Source: Lycocorax pyrrhopterus obiensis (taxonomy: Eukaryota > Chordata > Aves > Passeriformes > Paradisaeidae). From it: 64,000 bases of DNA. Location of the stretch: contig JACSVZ010000022.1 of the NCBI GenBank assembly GCA_014706295.1, positions 5,164,830-5,228,829 on the forward strand. The letters run 5' to 3'. Positions 10,421 to 22,850 of the stretch are shown one piece after another (the first letter of the stretch is position 1; every line of letters starts with the position of its first letter). The notes under the pieces are model-generated. The model was given only the letters and a program-made list of their open reading frames with translations. It searched no databases and was not told where the DNA came from. The position numbers and the translations under genes were made by a program.

Positions 10421-13400
10421 TCACAGGACAAAACCCATGGAATTGCTCAAGCTCAGCTCAGACAAGATCCCAACAGCCCCGACCAGGACAACCCCAGACA
10501 CCGCAATTTAGACCCAAAATGCTCGGGATGGTGAGGTTGAACATGATCCAGCACAGCCCATGTCTCAGTCAATATCCATCATTTTATTCTGGGATGGATT
10601 CCCCACTGCTGACGTCCCCTTTTTCCCGTGTCCACGTGCAGGATTGAGCAAATCTCCCCTCCTGGCTGCACACTGAGGTTTCCTTTGCTTCCCCAGAGGG
10701 GAAGGAGATGGAAAACCAAAGCCCTGGAGAAGAGGGAGGTGGGAAACCATCCCCTTTTCACCACCTGGAAGCAACACAAAATTCTGCTGCTCCCAGCAAC
10801 ATCTGGGGCTCTTTGCTAAAAAGGAGGAGCAGAACTCGGGGACTGTTCAGATCCAGACCAAAAATCAAGTCCAAAAAGCAAGTCCAAGTCCCTGTCAGGC
10901 TGTCCCTGCCCCGTGGCCAGCCAGGTGACTGTCACTGAATACTGAACTAGTGCATCTCATGGGAACTTTGCCTCAGAAATGATAAATCAAGCGGGGTTTT
11001 TTAAAGCTACACCTTTATCACAGTCTCTCCTCCAGCACCTCCACGGGAAGGAATAATTATTTCGTGCACACCGCATGTATAATGAATTTTCAGGCATACT
11101 TGTTTGATCTATAGCCTTGAAAATAAAAATCCCATTAGTCTAACAAGCTCACCAATTATTTCCTGGGATCGTTGAGCCTATTCCAGCGGAGAAAGTTGCA
11201 TAAAATTGAAAGTGAACAGGGAACAGTGCAGTATGTTGTTTTACAGGGTAAAACATTTTAAAACAGTGTTTCACATCATGTTTGGGGGCAGAGGAAAGGG
11301 AGGTGGAAAGAGCAGAGAGCTTGGGTCTGCTTTAGCTGGGTGGATGTACCTGGACAAGGGAGTTGAGCTAAAATTAGGGAAGAAACACATTTAAATTTGC
11401 CTGAATTTAGATATTAACTACTCAGGTGTCTCTGTCCAAGCTAGCTTTTGGAGGTTCCATGTTGAAAAAAAGGCTTTTCCAGGACACACATTCTCACTCA
11501 TTTCAGAGATCTAAATCCAGGGCAGCAAATGGCACTCCAGGAAAATTAGTTTCTCTCTCTCAGCTCCAAGGGAAGCCTCAGACACTGGACATGTCTGTAC
11601 TGGAGACGCACAAAGTTGGATTATGCAGATTTCCCCTCTCCACCCAATCTCCCTCAGTCCCCATGAGCTTCCGGGGGCTGTAGAGACACCCAGAGCCACC
11701 CACGAAGCTCTCTCCAGACACTGACCTCCAAATTAGTCCTGCTGCCCTCTGGGGTGACAACCTCTCTCCACTGCCTTGGCCAAATTAAATAATAACTCAA
11801 ATTGCCCTCAGGAGCTGCCTCAGCTTCAGCTGGCTGCTGGTGGCAAGCTGAACCCAGCACACAAAGAGATTCAGTCACTGAAGGCAGCAAGGGGCCAAAT
11901 CCAAGGCAAAGATTCCCAGAGAAGTCTGCAGCTTGGAACAAGCTGGGGGTGGGCATGGACAGGACACAGCCTCAGTCTGAGCATCTGTGTTAAAGCATCA
12001 GCAAAACCCCCAACAAGTAATTTATTGTTGGAGCTGATGGGTTAAAATCAGGATTACATCCAAATCTTGCTCCTACACATGCATGGTAGCTCATGGATCA
12101 ATCCATTGAGGAAGGCACCAGGAAAGAGGCTCGACGTGGTTGTTCCTCCCTTGGCAGAGGTGGCTCCAGGGCTTTCATCAGCCCTTTCCCTGCCACTCTG
12201 AGTGCTGGAAGGAGGAGAGCAAATCAAAATTCAAAGCACAACTTAATACTTGTTTGCTCTTTAGGGATGTTGGGAGATGTTCTTTCTGTGGTTCTGGAGG
12301 GGCAGAGGAGTCTTGCAGCAGCAGCAAAGGCAGGCAGTGATTAGAGAAATGCTTAAAATAGACACGTATAACACTGGCATTCCTGACTTCCAGCACTCCA
12401 CTCTGCATCCAGAAAGGTGGAAATGACTGCTCAAACACCCATGAAAAATACAAATTAAACAGACCATGAAAACAGAACTATTTTGTCCTGTGGGATGGGG
12501 TCAGCAGCAAAAATGGACCTTCATGGACAGAAAGGATGATGTGACTTAATCCAACAGGATAACTGCAGCCTGAAGAGTTTGGGGATTGAGCATGAGGAGT
12601 TTTGAGGGTTACAAGGCACCAAACCAAGCCCAGGGCTTGTCCTCCAGATGCCAGCCCAGCCCTGGGAGGAGCCGGCCCAGGAGGGTGCAGGTCCCTGGCC
12701 TGGCTCACCCAAACTGCTGCCTTCTGCTCTTACCCCCAGCACATCCCCTTTTCCTGTGCCTTGGAGTACCCATCCGTGTTCCTGCCCCTCACCCTGTGCC
12801 TCCCAGCAGGTCACAGCTGCTCCTCTGCTCTTTGCAGCCTCTGCCTCCTCACAGCCCTGACACGGAGACCCGACGGAAGGAGAGGTGTCCCCAGCACCTC
12901 AGGTGGAACAGGATGTGCTGAACTGCTCTGGCTGAACAGATCCCACCAGGAATCAGGTGGGTGCTGAGCAACACCAGCACCAATGGGCTCTGTGGGGGCT
13001 GGTGCCACCCCTGCTCTCATTTTCCCAGTTAAGTGACCCTTCTGTTGGATTGATGCAAATGATCATGTGCAGAGTCAGACAAGCTCAGTTCTAGTACAGA
13101 AGGATAAAAAATCCACCACCAAAAAAAAACCCACACGTTTGTTTCCTGTTCCTATCTCTGGAACAAGAACCACAACTCAAAATAGAACATGGGAGTATTA
13201 AAAACAACTGGGAATGATGAGAGAAAGGGCACAACTGGGGTAATTGAGCCATGAAAATGGAGTTTCAGCTTGTCACACTGAGTACTGCCTAGAGGACTCT
13301 GGAAATACTTTGCTCACTGAATCCCTTGTCACATATCTAAACTTTAGAGACCCATCCCAACAGGGCCATGAGCCACTTCTGCTTAACCTGAGGTTTGTCA

Positions 13401-13873
13401 AGCACTCCTCAGGCACACAGCAGGATGTTAATGAAGAGTTTGAACAGATGGGCACCTGCAGATCACATCTGACAAGGTGCAGAAACCAGTGTCCCCAGTC
13501 TTCCCAGGAGCTGCTGATTCTCACCCATCAGCAGCACATCACATCACAGTTCTGCTGTTGGAGGGCTCATGGTGTGGTTTAACAGGTGAGCAGGGTTTGC
13601 TCCGTGGCTGTAGCAGGGTCAGGGTCTGGCTGCTCACATGGAAAGGTTCTTCCCAGCTGTAGGAAAGCCCAACCCCAGCCTGTCTGTGTTTCTCAATCCC
13701 CCTGGCTGGGAGTGAGGTGCTTTCCCTGGGGGAGCAGTGCAGTTTGATTCTCTCTCCAGCTTCCTTGGCTGTCTCTCACTGAACCCCTTCAGCTGAAGGG
13801 CTCTTCCTGGAGCACGTCCTGTGCAGCAGAATTGTCTCCCCACCCCTCCTGGCCAACACTCCTCAAAGACTGC
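10421..13873. other. Non-coding; AT-rich repeat-free block at 10970-11210
   Basis: No gene seen. The block around 'gtttgatctatagccttgaa' and 'caagctcaccaattatttcc' is repeat-free, AT-rich and has the look of a conserved non-coding element; this is only an impression. Confidence 0.5.
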
Positions 13874-14423
13874 TGTACTGGTTTGAAAGCAAAGCAGTGA
13901 GAGACTCCAAGTCAGAACTACAATTGAATAGGAAAATGAAAATAAATGCAGTGATACAGAAACAGTGCCAGAGTGAGGACACAGCCTGACACCCTGCCGG
14001 GCAGGGCGCTGGCAGCAGTCCCATTAAATGGTGCCTGCAGCCCTGCTGCACTGATGGATGTGCTTCTGCTGAAGCAGTGATCCTGTAGAAGGCTCTGCTG
14101 TTCCTCTGCAGCTCCAGGGGTGCTTATGGAGCTCTTGTCCTCTGGGAACCCAGGAGGTCAGGGCTGCCTGTGCTGTCCCAGCCCTCAGATTATTCCAGGC
14201 AGGAATGCTCGGTTCCTCCCCCTGGGCGGAGCATCTCACAGTGGGCTGATGGAATTTGCTGGGCCATGCAGTGAGGCTTGGTGGCCCATTAGCAGGAGAT
14301 ATCCCCCGGAGGGAGTTATCAGGGATGTGCCATGGAAGGGATAAAGAACCCTGCTCCAGATGGTTTTACCAGCTGGTGATGGAATGCACACTTTGGGTAC
14401 ATCTCACACTGCAACCTGAGACA
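13874..14423 (+). mobile_element. Candidate passerine LTR or LTR fragment
   Basis: It starts 'tgtactggtttgaaagc' and includes 'gagtgaggacacagcctgac', 'cctccccctgggcggagcat', 'gcccattagcaggagatatc' and 'gggataaagaaccctgctcc', ending near 'cctgagaca'. I recall this order from a repeat common in songbird genomes, but could not search it. Orientation and ends are tentative. Confidence 0.45.
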
Positions 14424-15380
14424 CCTGGCCACCCAACAGCTCTCCTGTCCTGCAGGACACAGCCTGCTAGCAAACTTCCCTGGTGTTGGGGACACAGGCA
14501 ACTTCACCTGCTCACATGGGATGGTCCAAATATGACCTGTCCTGAACCCAAATCAGCCCAGGACTTTGCCAACAGGGAAGTTGCTGCTCACTCCTTTCCA
14601 AAATAGAAGCATACTCTGACACTGCAGAGAAATTTTTGGCAGCCAACCCTGCTTCCACCAGGAAGTGGCACTGGAAGACCCTCCCTGTGGGGATGGACAC
14701 CTCCTTCGTCCAGTGTCCAGAAGGCCACACAAGGAAAAATCACTGAAGTGGAAGCAGAAATCCTGGGCACAGCCCTTCCCTGTGGAATCTAAGGGGTGCT
14801 GGCTCAATAAAGCAGAAGGATTTTGGAAAAGTCTGCTATTGTCCCTGAATCTGGGATGACTGGTAAGGCTGGGAGCAGAGCAGGGTCACCAAGAAAGGGG
14901 GACTGGCATGCTCTGAGGCAGGAAACTCCCCAGTGCCCAGTGGAGCTGGGACAGGGAGCTGGGACACGGCCTGGCCCAGCCATGCAGCTCCTGTGCTCCA
15001 GCTGCAGGCTACAGCAGGGAATTTGGGAATTGCACACGGTGTGATCCGGCCATGATGCTCACAGGAGCCTCACTGGGCTCTTAAGGAAAACTGCTGCTCC
15101 TCAGTAGCTCTTCAGGGATACTCAGCAGTGGATGAAGGAGGCTCAGAGAACAGAGGACAGCTGAGAGGCAGGGCCAGGGCTGAGGCTCGTGCTACGTCCT
15201 AGAAAAAAGAGAGACAAGATCTTCTCTCAGAGCTCAGGGCTACAGGGAGCCTCCAAGGCATCACTTTTTAGGGACATCACACCACAGAGAAGGAAAGGGA
15301 CAGAGCTCAGCAAATTGGTCCACTTGGTCTCCACTTAAAAAAAACAGCACTGACAGTAACTGAGGCTGAAGAGGAAAAAT
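14424..15380. other. Non-coding, no recognised elements
   Basis: Unique GC-moderate sequence; nothing resembles an exon. Confidence 0.5.
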
Positions 15381-15760
15381 TATCACAGAAAGGTTCGGGT
15401 TGGAAGGGACCTTGAAGCTCACATGGTTCCATCCCCTGCCATGGGCAGGGACACCTTCCACTATCCCAAGCTGCTCCAAGCCCCGTCCAACCCAGCCTTG
15501 GACACTGCCAGGGATCCAGGGGCAGCCACAGCTTCTCTGGGCACCCTGTGCCAGGGCCTCCCCACCCTCACAGGGAACAATTCCTTTCCAATATCCCATC
15601 TAACCAATATCCCTCTGGCAGTGGGAAGCCATTCCTCCTTGTCCTGTCACTCTATGCCCATTTCCAAGTCCCTCTCCAGCTCTCTTGAAGCCCCTTTAGG
15701 CCCTGGAAGGGGCTTGAAGGTCTCCCTGGAGCCTTCTCTTCATTTCTGCTGGCCCAACCA
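15381..15760 (-). repeat. CR1 LINE fragment
   Basis: 'tatcacagaaaggttcgggt' begins the reversed tail, followed by 'gtccaacccagccttggaca'. It is truncated near 'tctgctggcccaacc'. Confidence 0.9.
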
Positions 15761-18129
15761 GATGCTCTGCCCACAGAAACTCCAACAAACACAGCTTTTT
15801 GTCTGGCTTTCCCCTTTATAAGGCTGTTTATTATTTACTCTCCATTAGGCTGTCTTCCATCATCCAAATTTATTCCTACCTGTGGGTCCAGTTGGGAATC
15901 TCCACATTTACTCTTGCCCACCCAAGACCAGAAGTGGCCCCACCAAAACCAGAGAGCCCAGCCCAGGCCCCCCGAGCTCTGCAGCAGACTTGGTTTAAAT
16001 GCCACGGTGAGGCTGCTGAATTCTGCCTCCGTTCCAGATATATTATCCCAAACCCAAAAGGTTTCTTAAATAAAACATGAAAATCCAGAATACCATCTGT
16101 GCAATATCATTGGGCTAATTAAGTTGATATTAAATACAATTTGTTTTACCCAACTCTTACATTTTTAATTTTAAGCGAGCTACAGAATATTCTGGGTGAA
16201 ATAAGTGTTAGAAGAACTGTTCCTGGAAGCTCCAGCAGCTGAGCTGGAAACACCTGGGCTGCACATGAGGGGGAAGTCCCAGCAGAAACCTCCTGGAGCT
16301 CTTGTTAGCAAAAGAAAAATGACAAAGCATCCCTGGTAAAAGTGACCCTGCACCCATGGGGCTCTGTGTGGGAAGAGCCCTTTGTAGCCAAAAGAAAATG
16401 ATGTTTTTCCAGGAGCAGCCCTGGGGTCTGCCTGTGGGAAATCTGCCTCTCAGCATCTCCACGAGCCCATCCAGCCTCTGCCACTTTCTTGGGAGCAAAA
16501 AAAAGTCAAAAAAATCTTGTAATGCACTCTAGAGACAGAGCAAGCAGCCCTGAGGGTGTCCTGGGCAGGTCACCCCAGCAGCTCTTGTCCTGTGCCTTGC
16601 AAAGCTTCCTGAGAAACACCTCCATGGGCTGCCACCCCTCAGCTCAACAGGGAAAGGTGCCAATCCCACCCCCTCACCGTGCTGCCCCCAAATCCATGCT
16701 GAGCAGGGGGAATTTCCTCCCAGGAGGGCACCAAGGGATGGGGAGGAGCTGCTGAGAGGGGACAGGACTGGTGGAACAAGCTGTTGATTTAAGGACCTCC
16801 ACACATACCCAGAGCCATGCAAAGGCAATTCCTGCAGCCTGGCCCAGCAGCCGGAGGTCTGAGTGCCCCCAGGTCACCTTGCCAAGGCCATCCAGCCCAT
16901 GCAGACACCAGCTGCCCTCTCAGTACTGGGAGTGTATCAAGAATCCTCTTTATTCTGGCACAGGGGAGGTGACACTCCTGCACAGCACTCGCAGGTGAAA
17001 GGACTCTGGAAGCAACAGGCTGGAAAATCCTGCTTTTCCAGAGACACCAGCCCCGAAGGGAGTGTGAGTGAGGGGCTTTCCTGCCCCTCTCACATCTCTC
17101 TGGGAGAGAGAGGTCTGCAACTCTCCATCAGCAGGGAACAGCTGCCCTACCAGTCATCTTCCCACTTCCCAGCCTGCATCCATCAGACTTATTTCCGACA
17201 CTTGCAGGAGATGCAGCAGCTGAGCACAGAGCAGTGCAACTGCCTGCTGCTTAATTTGAGGTGACCAATGGGATTTTCATCAAAATATATCCCAGCAAAC
17301 TCCTGTAATAGGCCTGTAAAAGACTGCAGGCAGCCTTGAGCAGATGGGGATTTTCCTAGCCCAAAACTTTTCAGTGTGACCAGGTAACCCAATGAACGTG
17401 CTCAGTGCAGGGAGAGCCTGCAAGAGGCAGTTCCCAGGCCAGGGACAACCTCATGCTAAAATTCAGGACAGCTCTAGAAAACATTGGACAAGCCAGAGGA
17501 GTGCTACCCTCTCCCAACTTTATGGGAGGATGGAATTTTCCATGTTTTCAGCCAAACAATGGAAATGCTGAGAACCCAATATTCCCCGCCTCAAAAAAAC
17601 CAAGAAAAACCAAAACACCAAAAAAAAAAATAAAACCCAAACCAACAACAACAAAAAATTCAGCTCTGCAGAACAAATTCATCTGTTGCACCAATGGCAA
17701 TTATTGGTACACACTCCTGTGCACAGGCAGCTTCTGACCAGGAAGAGCTTCTCCTCCAGTGCTGGAGGACCTGCAGGAAAAGCCTCCCTGGTTTTGCAGG
17801 TCTGGGAGACATCTCATCTTTTCCTTGTGCCATTGATTTAATGGGATTCAGGCTCGCAGCTGCCATCCCAGCCCCTGGTCTGCGTGCTGACCCCATCCCC
17901 CCTGCTCCGTGCCAAGGATCCAGCCGGGATGTGACAGAACCCAGCAGAGCCAGGAGGCAGCAGAACCTCTGGAGACAGTGCCAGCCCTGCTGCCCTGCAC
18001 ATGTGCACAGCCTGGGCACGCTGCAGGAGCTGCAGGGCACACGAAGCCACCACATGTCCGTGGTCACTGGTGTCTGCCCGGCTCTGTCAGGACAGCAGGA
18101 AGGGTCCCTGCTCTTCGGCCACCACCCCT
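15761..18129. other. Non-coding; A-rich tract at 17594-17660
   Basis: No gene seen. The A-rich tract mixes 'caaaa' and 'aaccaacaac' units and resembles a low-complexity repeat or an old retroposed tail. Confidence 0.5.
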
Positions 18130-18831
18130 GCAGTGCTCCAGGCTGGGGCAGAATGGCTGGGAAAGGACCTGGGGGTGCTGGTGACAGCAGCTGGACACCA
18201 GCCCAGGTGGGCAAGGAGAACAATCCTGGCTTGTATCCAAAACACAGTGGCCAGCAGGATTAGGGGAGTGATTGTCCCCTGGTCTGGCACTGCTGAGGCA
18301 CCGTGAGTGCTGTGGAGTGTCCCCAGAAAAAAGGGAGACAGGATTCAGTTCTGGGCCCCTCACAAGAAAGGCATTGAGAGGCTGGAGAGTGCCCAGAGAT
18401 GGGAACGGAGCTGGGGAAGGGGCTGGAGCACCAGGAGCGGCTGAGGGAGCTGGGAAAGGGGCTCAGCCTGGAGAAAAGGAGGCTCAGGGGGGACCTTGTG
18501 GCTCTGCACAACTCCCTGACAGGAGGGGGCAGCCGGGGGGGGTCGGGCTCTGCTCCCAGGGAACAGGGACAGGAGGAGAGGGAACGGCCTCAGGCTGGGC
18601 CAGGGGAGGCTCAGGTTGGACATCAGGAAGGATTTCTTCCTGGAAAGGGTGCTCAGGCCTTGGCAGGGGCTGCCCAGGGAGGTTTGGAGTCCCCATCCCT
18701 GGAGGTGTCCAAGGAAGGTCTGGATGTGGCACTCAGTGCTCTGGGCTGGTGACAAGGTGAGGATCAGGCACAGGTTGGACTCCATGACCTTGGAGATCTT
18801 TTCCAACCCAAATGTTTCTGGGATTCTGTGA
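18130..18831 (+). repeat. CR1 LINE, longest copy in window (about 700 bp)
   Basis: It keeps the last part of the reverse-transcriptase reading frame ('gaaaggacctgggggtgctg' to 'attgtcccctggtctggcac', no longer open throughout) and then the full 3' block to 'ggattctgtga'. It is 5' truncated. It is close to the minus-strand copy at 60244-60675, suggesting the same subfamily. Confidence 0.93.
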
Positions 18832-21800
18832 AGGGGGGCTCACAGCAGGCACCTCAAACATAACCAGTGTTGGTTTCACCTGTGCTTTCCCTCCCTCCCA
18901 ACACACCTCTGCTCCCTGTGGCCTCTGGGAAGAGCAGGGATGTGCTTAAACTTCAGCAAATCCCAGCTGTTAAATGGATCTGGGGCACCAGAGAGGTGGC
19001 ACAAAGAGAATCCCAAGTCCGGCCACTCCCAGCCAGGTGTGCCACGAGTCCAGCTGGTGAGATGGGCACTCCTGGACACACACCAGCCAGCGGGACACTC
19101 CTCACCCCCTCCATCCTACACATAACTCCAAGTTCTTGGTGTCAAAGAGCTTTCTTTGCCATGGATAGAGGGGAAAAAAGCAGGAGAAATAGTAAAAACA
19201 AAGCGCCAACCCATGATTCCTCCCAAAACCTGTTCAGCTTGGAAAAGGACACTGAAATAGGCTTAATTTTGTGCAAAAGTCTCTCACAGCCTCTCCAGCA
19301 CCAAGGTTTAATGGATCAGCCATCAGGATCCCCTGTCAGGCTGAGTGAGAGCTCCTGCATTCCCTGGCACCCTGAATTCCAAGGCTGAAGGCACACGAAA
19401 CCAGCAGAGCAAACCCTGCTCCTTCCCACGTGGGCAAGGCAAACCATTCCTGCTGAAATACATTTCTGAATTGGAAAGGGCTCAAAGACTGGTGTGTCCC
19501 CTGGATGAGACTGCTGACAAGAGGGGGAAAACATCATTGAAAATAAAATACATCAATCACTCCACAAATTGTACTCCAATACATCCTTCAGGCAGGAAGG
19601 TCCCTGCTTGGGGCCATATTCTCCTTCTTTAGGGCTCTCTTTCTTTGGGGAACACACAGATTGCAGCAGCTGAGGGTGTTCATTGAAGTGGATGCTGCAC
19701 ATAACAGACACAAAACCTGTGTGGGGCATTGCTGTGGGGTATTTTGGGAGGGATGGGAGCCATGGGCTCATCCCAGAGCATCTCTGGGCACATCTCTGCA
19801 GCACAACACACGGAGAAAACCAGCGTGGGCTGGTGGTGGGCTGGGAAGCACTGGGAGAAATCCCTGAACCACTTTGGTTCCTCCTCCCTCCCTGCAGAGG
19901 ATGCACTTCCCTTCATCCCCTCAGTCACAGGGCTGTTCCCTCCGTTGTCATTCCTTCTCTGCAGCTGCATCCCGATGCTTGTGTCTCTATTTGATGCTGG
20001 GAATGGAAAATCACAGCTTTCCCGGTGTTCCAGGGCTGCCTGCAACCCCCTCACGTGGCTCAGCCGGGTCTTACGAGCGGGTGCCCGGCACAGGACTCTC
20101 GAGTTAAGGATACAAACGAGCTCCGTTGTCACCTCTGCTTTTCACATCCAGGTAACTTTCCCAGCTCTTCACTATCTAAAGGTGGAACTTTCTGTATTTG
20201 GTGTCTGCCTGAACTGTTTGAGAGGGAAAATGGTTTGAGGAACATATTGTCTTTTCTGGGGGGGGATTGAAAGATGCTTTCCCCAGTGGTTTAAAAAGAA
20301 AATAACCATAGGTGCCCTTTTCAGAACTGGAATAACACCAAAAAAAACACACAAAAATTTGAAGCTGGTTCAGTTTCAAGCAAAAAACACTTGAAAATCA
20401 GATAAATAAATCAGGTCACTTCTGAGCAGGAGCAACTGGTCTCTGTCCCTTCAGTTGGCTTCTGTGTGATGGTTTTCTTTGCTTCTTTTTGTAGAGGAGC
20501 CAAACTAAATCCTTTCCCCCTCCATTCCTCCTCTGGCACCGGTGGAAAATCTTCTCACATCCCTGCTGCTGGAGTGTTTTGCAGGAGGGTGGTGTGCCTT
20601 TGTCAGGGGCAAAAGCAGCCTGAGGAAGCTGAAAGCCTGGGAGAGGAAGGAAGGTCTGCAGCCTCAGCCCCAGTGTTGTGTACAATATTGCAAAAACTGC
20701 CATAAAGACTGATCATTCCTGTCCTGTCCACTGTCAAACACTGCAGATTTCCTTCAGGAATGAGGGCTGTGCCCTCAGCTCAGCACCTGGGGACTCTCAT
20801 CACCCATGGAGCCACTCCGAGCGTCCAGAGGGCACTCGGAGTCCATGGGATGAGGTTTGTGTTGGTACAGACCCCAATATCAACCAGAGCTCCCTTGCTG
20901 GGTTCAATAAAGCAGATTTAGCTCCTAACCCATCTCTGATATGTCTGTTCCTCGTAGCCAGATGAATAATGAACAAATATAAATCACAAGGAATTTATCT
21001 GATGATGGCAAGGAGAGAAAGGGATGAATAATTTATTTGATGGATATTATCCATCCATCCATGGAGCCAGCCAAGTAATGAAAACATTTATTCACAAATC
21101 ACTCTGTTGACAATTGAAAACTTTGTACAAGAAGTAATTCATATGTATGATTTGACTCCCTAAAAACCCAAAATAGAGAGCTGACCTTGCAGAGGAGCAA
21201 GAAGTGCTAGAGCTCTGCTTATCTTAGACCCACCTCATGCTTTCCATCTCTTTTCCATCTCTGGGACTATGGAAAACAGATTTCCAGCTCTGAACTATGG
21301 CAAACATGACTTTCACCCTCAGGGGAACCCCAGAGCCGGACAGTCACCTCCAAAAATCATTAAAACATGGCACATGACTTTCCATGAAGTCAGAGATGCT
21401 CTTCCCACCAGCCCAGCTCCGTTCCAGAGTGCAGGAGCTCCCTCCATAAATAAACCACTAGAAAGGACTAAAAATAACATTTTTTTTCTTCCAGAGGACA
21501 TTCAGCTGCTTTCCAAGTCTTGTGCAGTTGATTCCATTATCAGAACTCCTTCCTCCATCCTTGGAACTTCCAGACTGTTTAAACAACCCAAACGTGTCCA
21601 TATTCCCTCTAAATAACACGAACAACCACCAAGCAAGGTTATAGCTGCCACAGATAAAAATGTGCTATTTACGTCCCCCCGAATTCCAGTCACTATTTTA
21701 TGGCCTCAGCTCCTCTAAAAAGGATCACAAATCTACACAAAGTCCCCAAGCGCAGCTCTGTGCATTTGGGTCCTCCAAGATATTTTAAATCACATGAAGA

Positions 21801-22389
21801 TGGACTGTTCCCTATTGACCATCCAAACACAGAGGCACAGGAACACACATTATTCCAACATGACTATGGAATAAATTGCCATCTGCTTTCAAGTAGGAGA
21901 AGAGGAAGAATTCCTACGGCCACAGCTCTGGAGCTGGTGAGCCAGAAAACTTGTCATGGTTCAATTAATCTCACAAAAAGAATCAAAATCACGGCTGCCT
22001 CTCTGAAATAGATGCAAATCTCCATTCCCCTCTGGTGAGTGAAGCAGGGCTGGCAATCGTGTCCAAGCAGGTTGCTGATGAGATTTTAGTGCTTGTGGGA
22101 AAGCACAACGGCACAAGCCTGGGCATGTGGCATTTGCAAGGTACTCTCTGCTCCCAGCTGAGATCGTTAGTGCAGGAGACGTGGGAAGGAGAATGAACAG
22201 AAAGGTTCAGGCAGGCTGAGCAGATGGCTGGGGGCTCTTTGCAACAAAGACCCTGAAGAAGACCTGCACTTGTGGGGAGAAAGGTGGGAGGGATTAGAGG
22301 AGCCTGGGATGCCTTAGGACACAGGGCTGGGCTTCATACCCAATTCCCAGCAAAAGCCCAATGAAGGCAGATGTGTTCACAGATAAGAA
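18832..22389. other. Non-coding; AT-rich block at 20940-21170
   Basis: No gene seen. The AT-rich block contains 'gatgaataatgaacaaatat' and a short TCCA repeat (21052-21063). Confidence 0.5.
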
Positions 22390-22850
22390 ACAGACTGGTT
22401 TGGGTTGGAAGAGATCTTCCCTGAAAGACCATCCAGTCCCACCCTTCTGCCATGGGACACCTTCCACTATCCCAGGGTGCTCCAAGCCCCATCCAACCTG
22501 GCCTTGGACACTGCCAGGGATCCAGGGGCAGCCACAGCTGCTTTGGGCACCCTGTGCCAGGGCCTCAGCACCCAGAGTAAAAAATTTCTTCCCAATATCC
22601 CATCTAAACCTGTCCTCTTTCAGTCTAAAACCATTCCCCTTGTCTTGTCACTGTCTGCCTGTATGAAAAGCCCCTCTCCCTCTTTTTCATAGGCCACTTC
22701 AGGCATGGGAAGGGGCTCTAATGACTCTCCAGAACCTTCTCTTCTCCAGGCTGAACACCTCCAGCTCTCCCAGTCTGTCTCTAGAGATCAGAGGTGCTCC
22801 AACCCTCCCCATCCCTATCTCCACCTGCAGCAGGACAGGATCTGAGCAAC
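22390..22850 (-). repeat. CR1 LINE fragment
   Basis: 'ggtttgggttggaagagatc', 'tccaacctggccttggacac' and 'ggctgaacacctccagctct' in order; truncated after 'ctgcagcaggacaggatc'. Confidence 0.9.

Noticed and set aside
9962..10534. Open frame of 190 codons on the plus strand
   Set aside because: It is antisense to a CR1 fragment; the same peptide pattern recurs at every minus-strand CR1 copy in the window.
17660..18263. Overlapping open frames of about 187-189 codons on both strands
   Set aside because: GC-rich sequence leading into the CR1 at 18130 explains them; no domain or exon pattern.
18260..18806. Possible coding gene with Glu/Gly-rich product
   Set aside because: The same frame appears in the CR1 at 60244-60675; it is the 3' block of the LINE.
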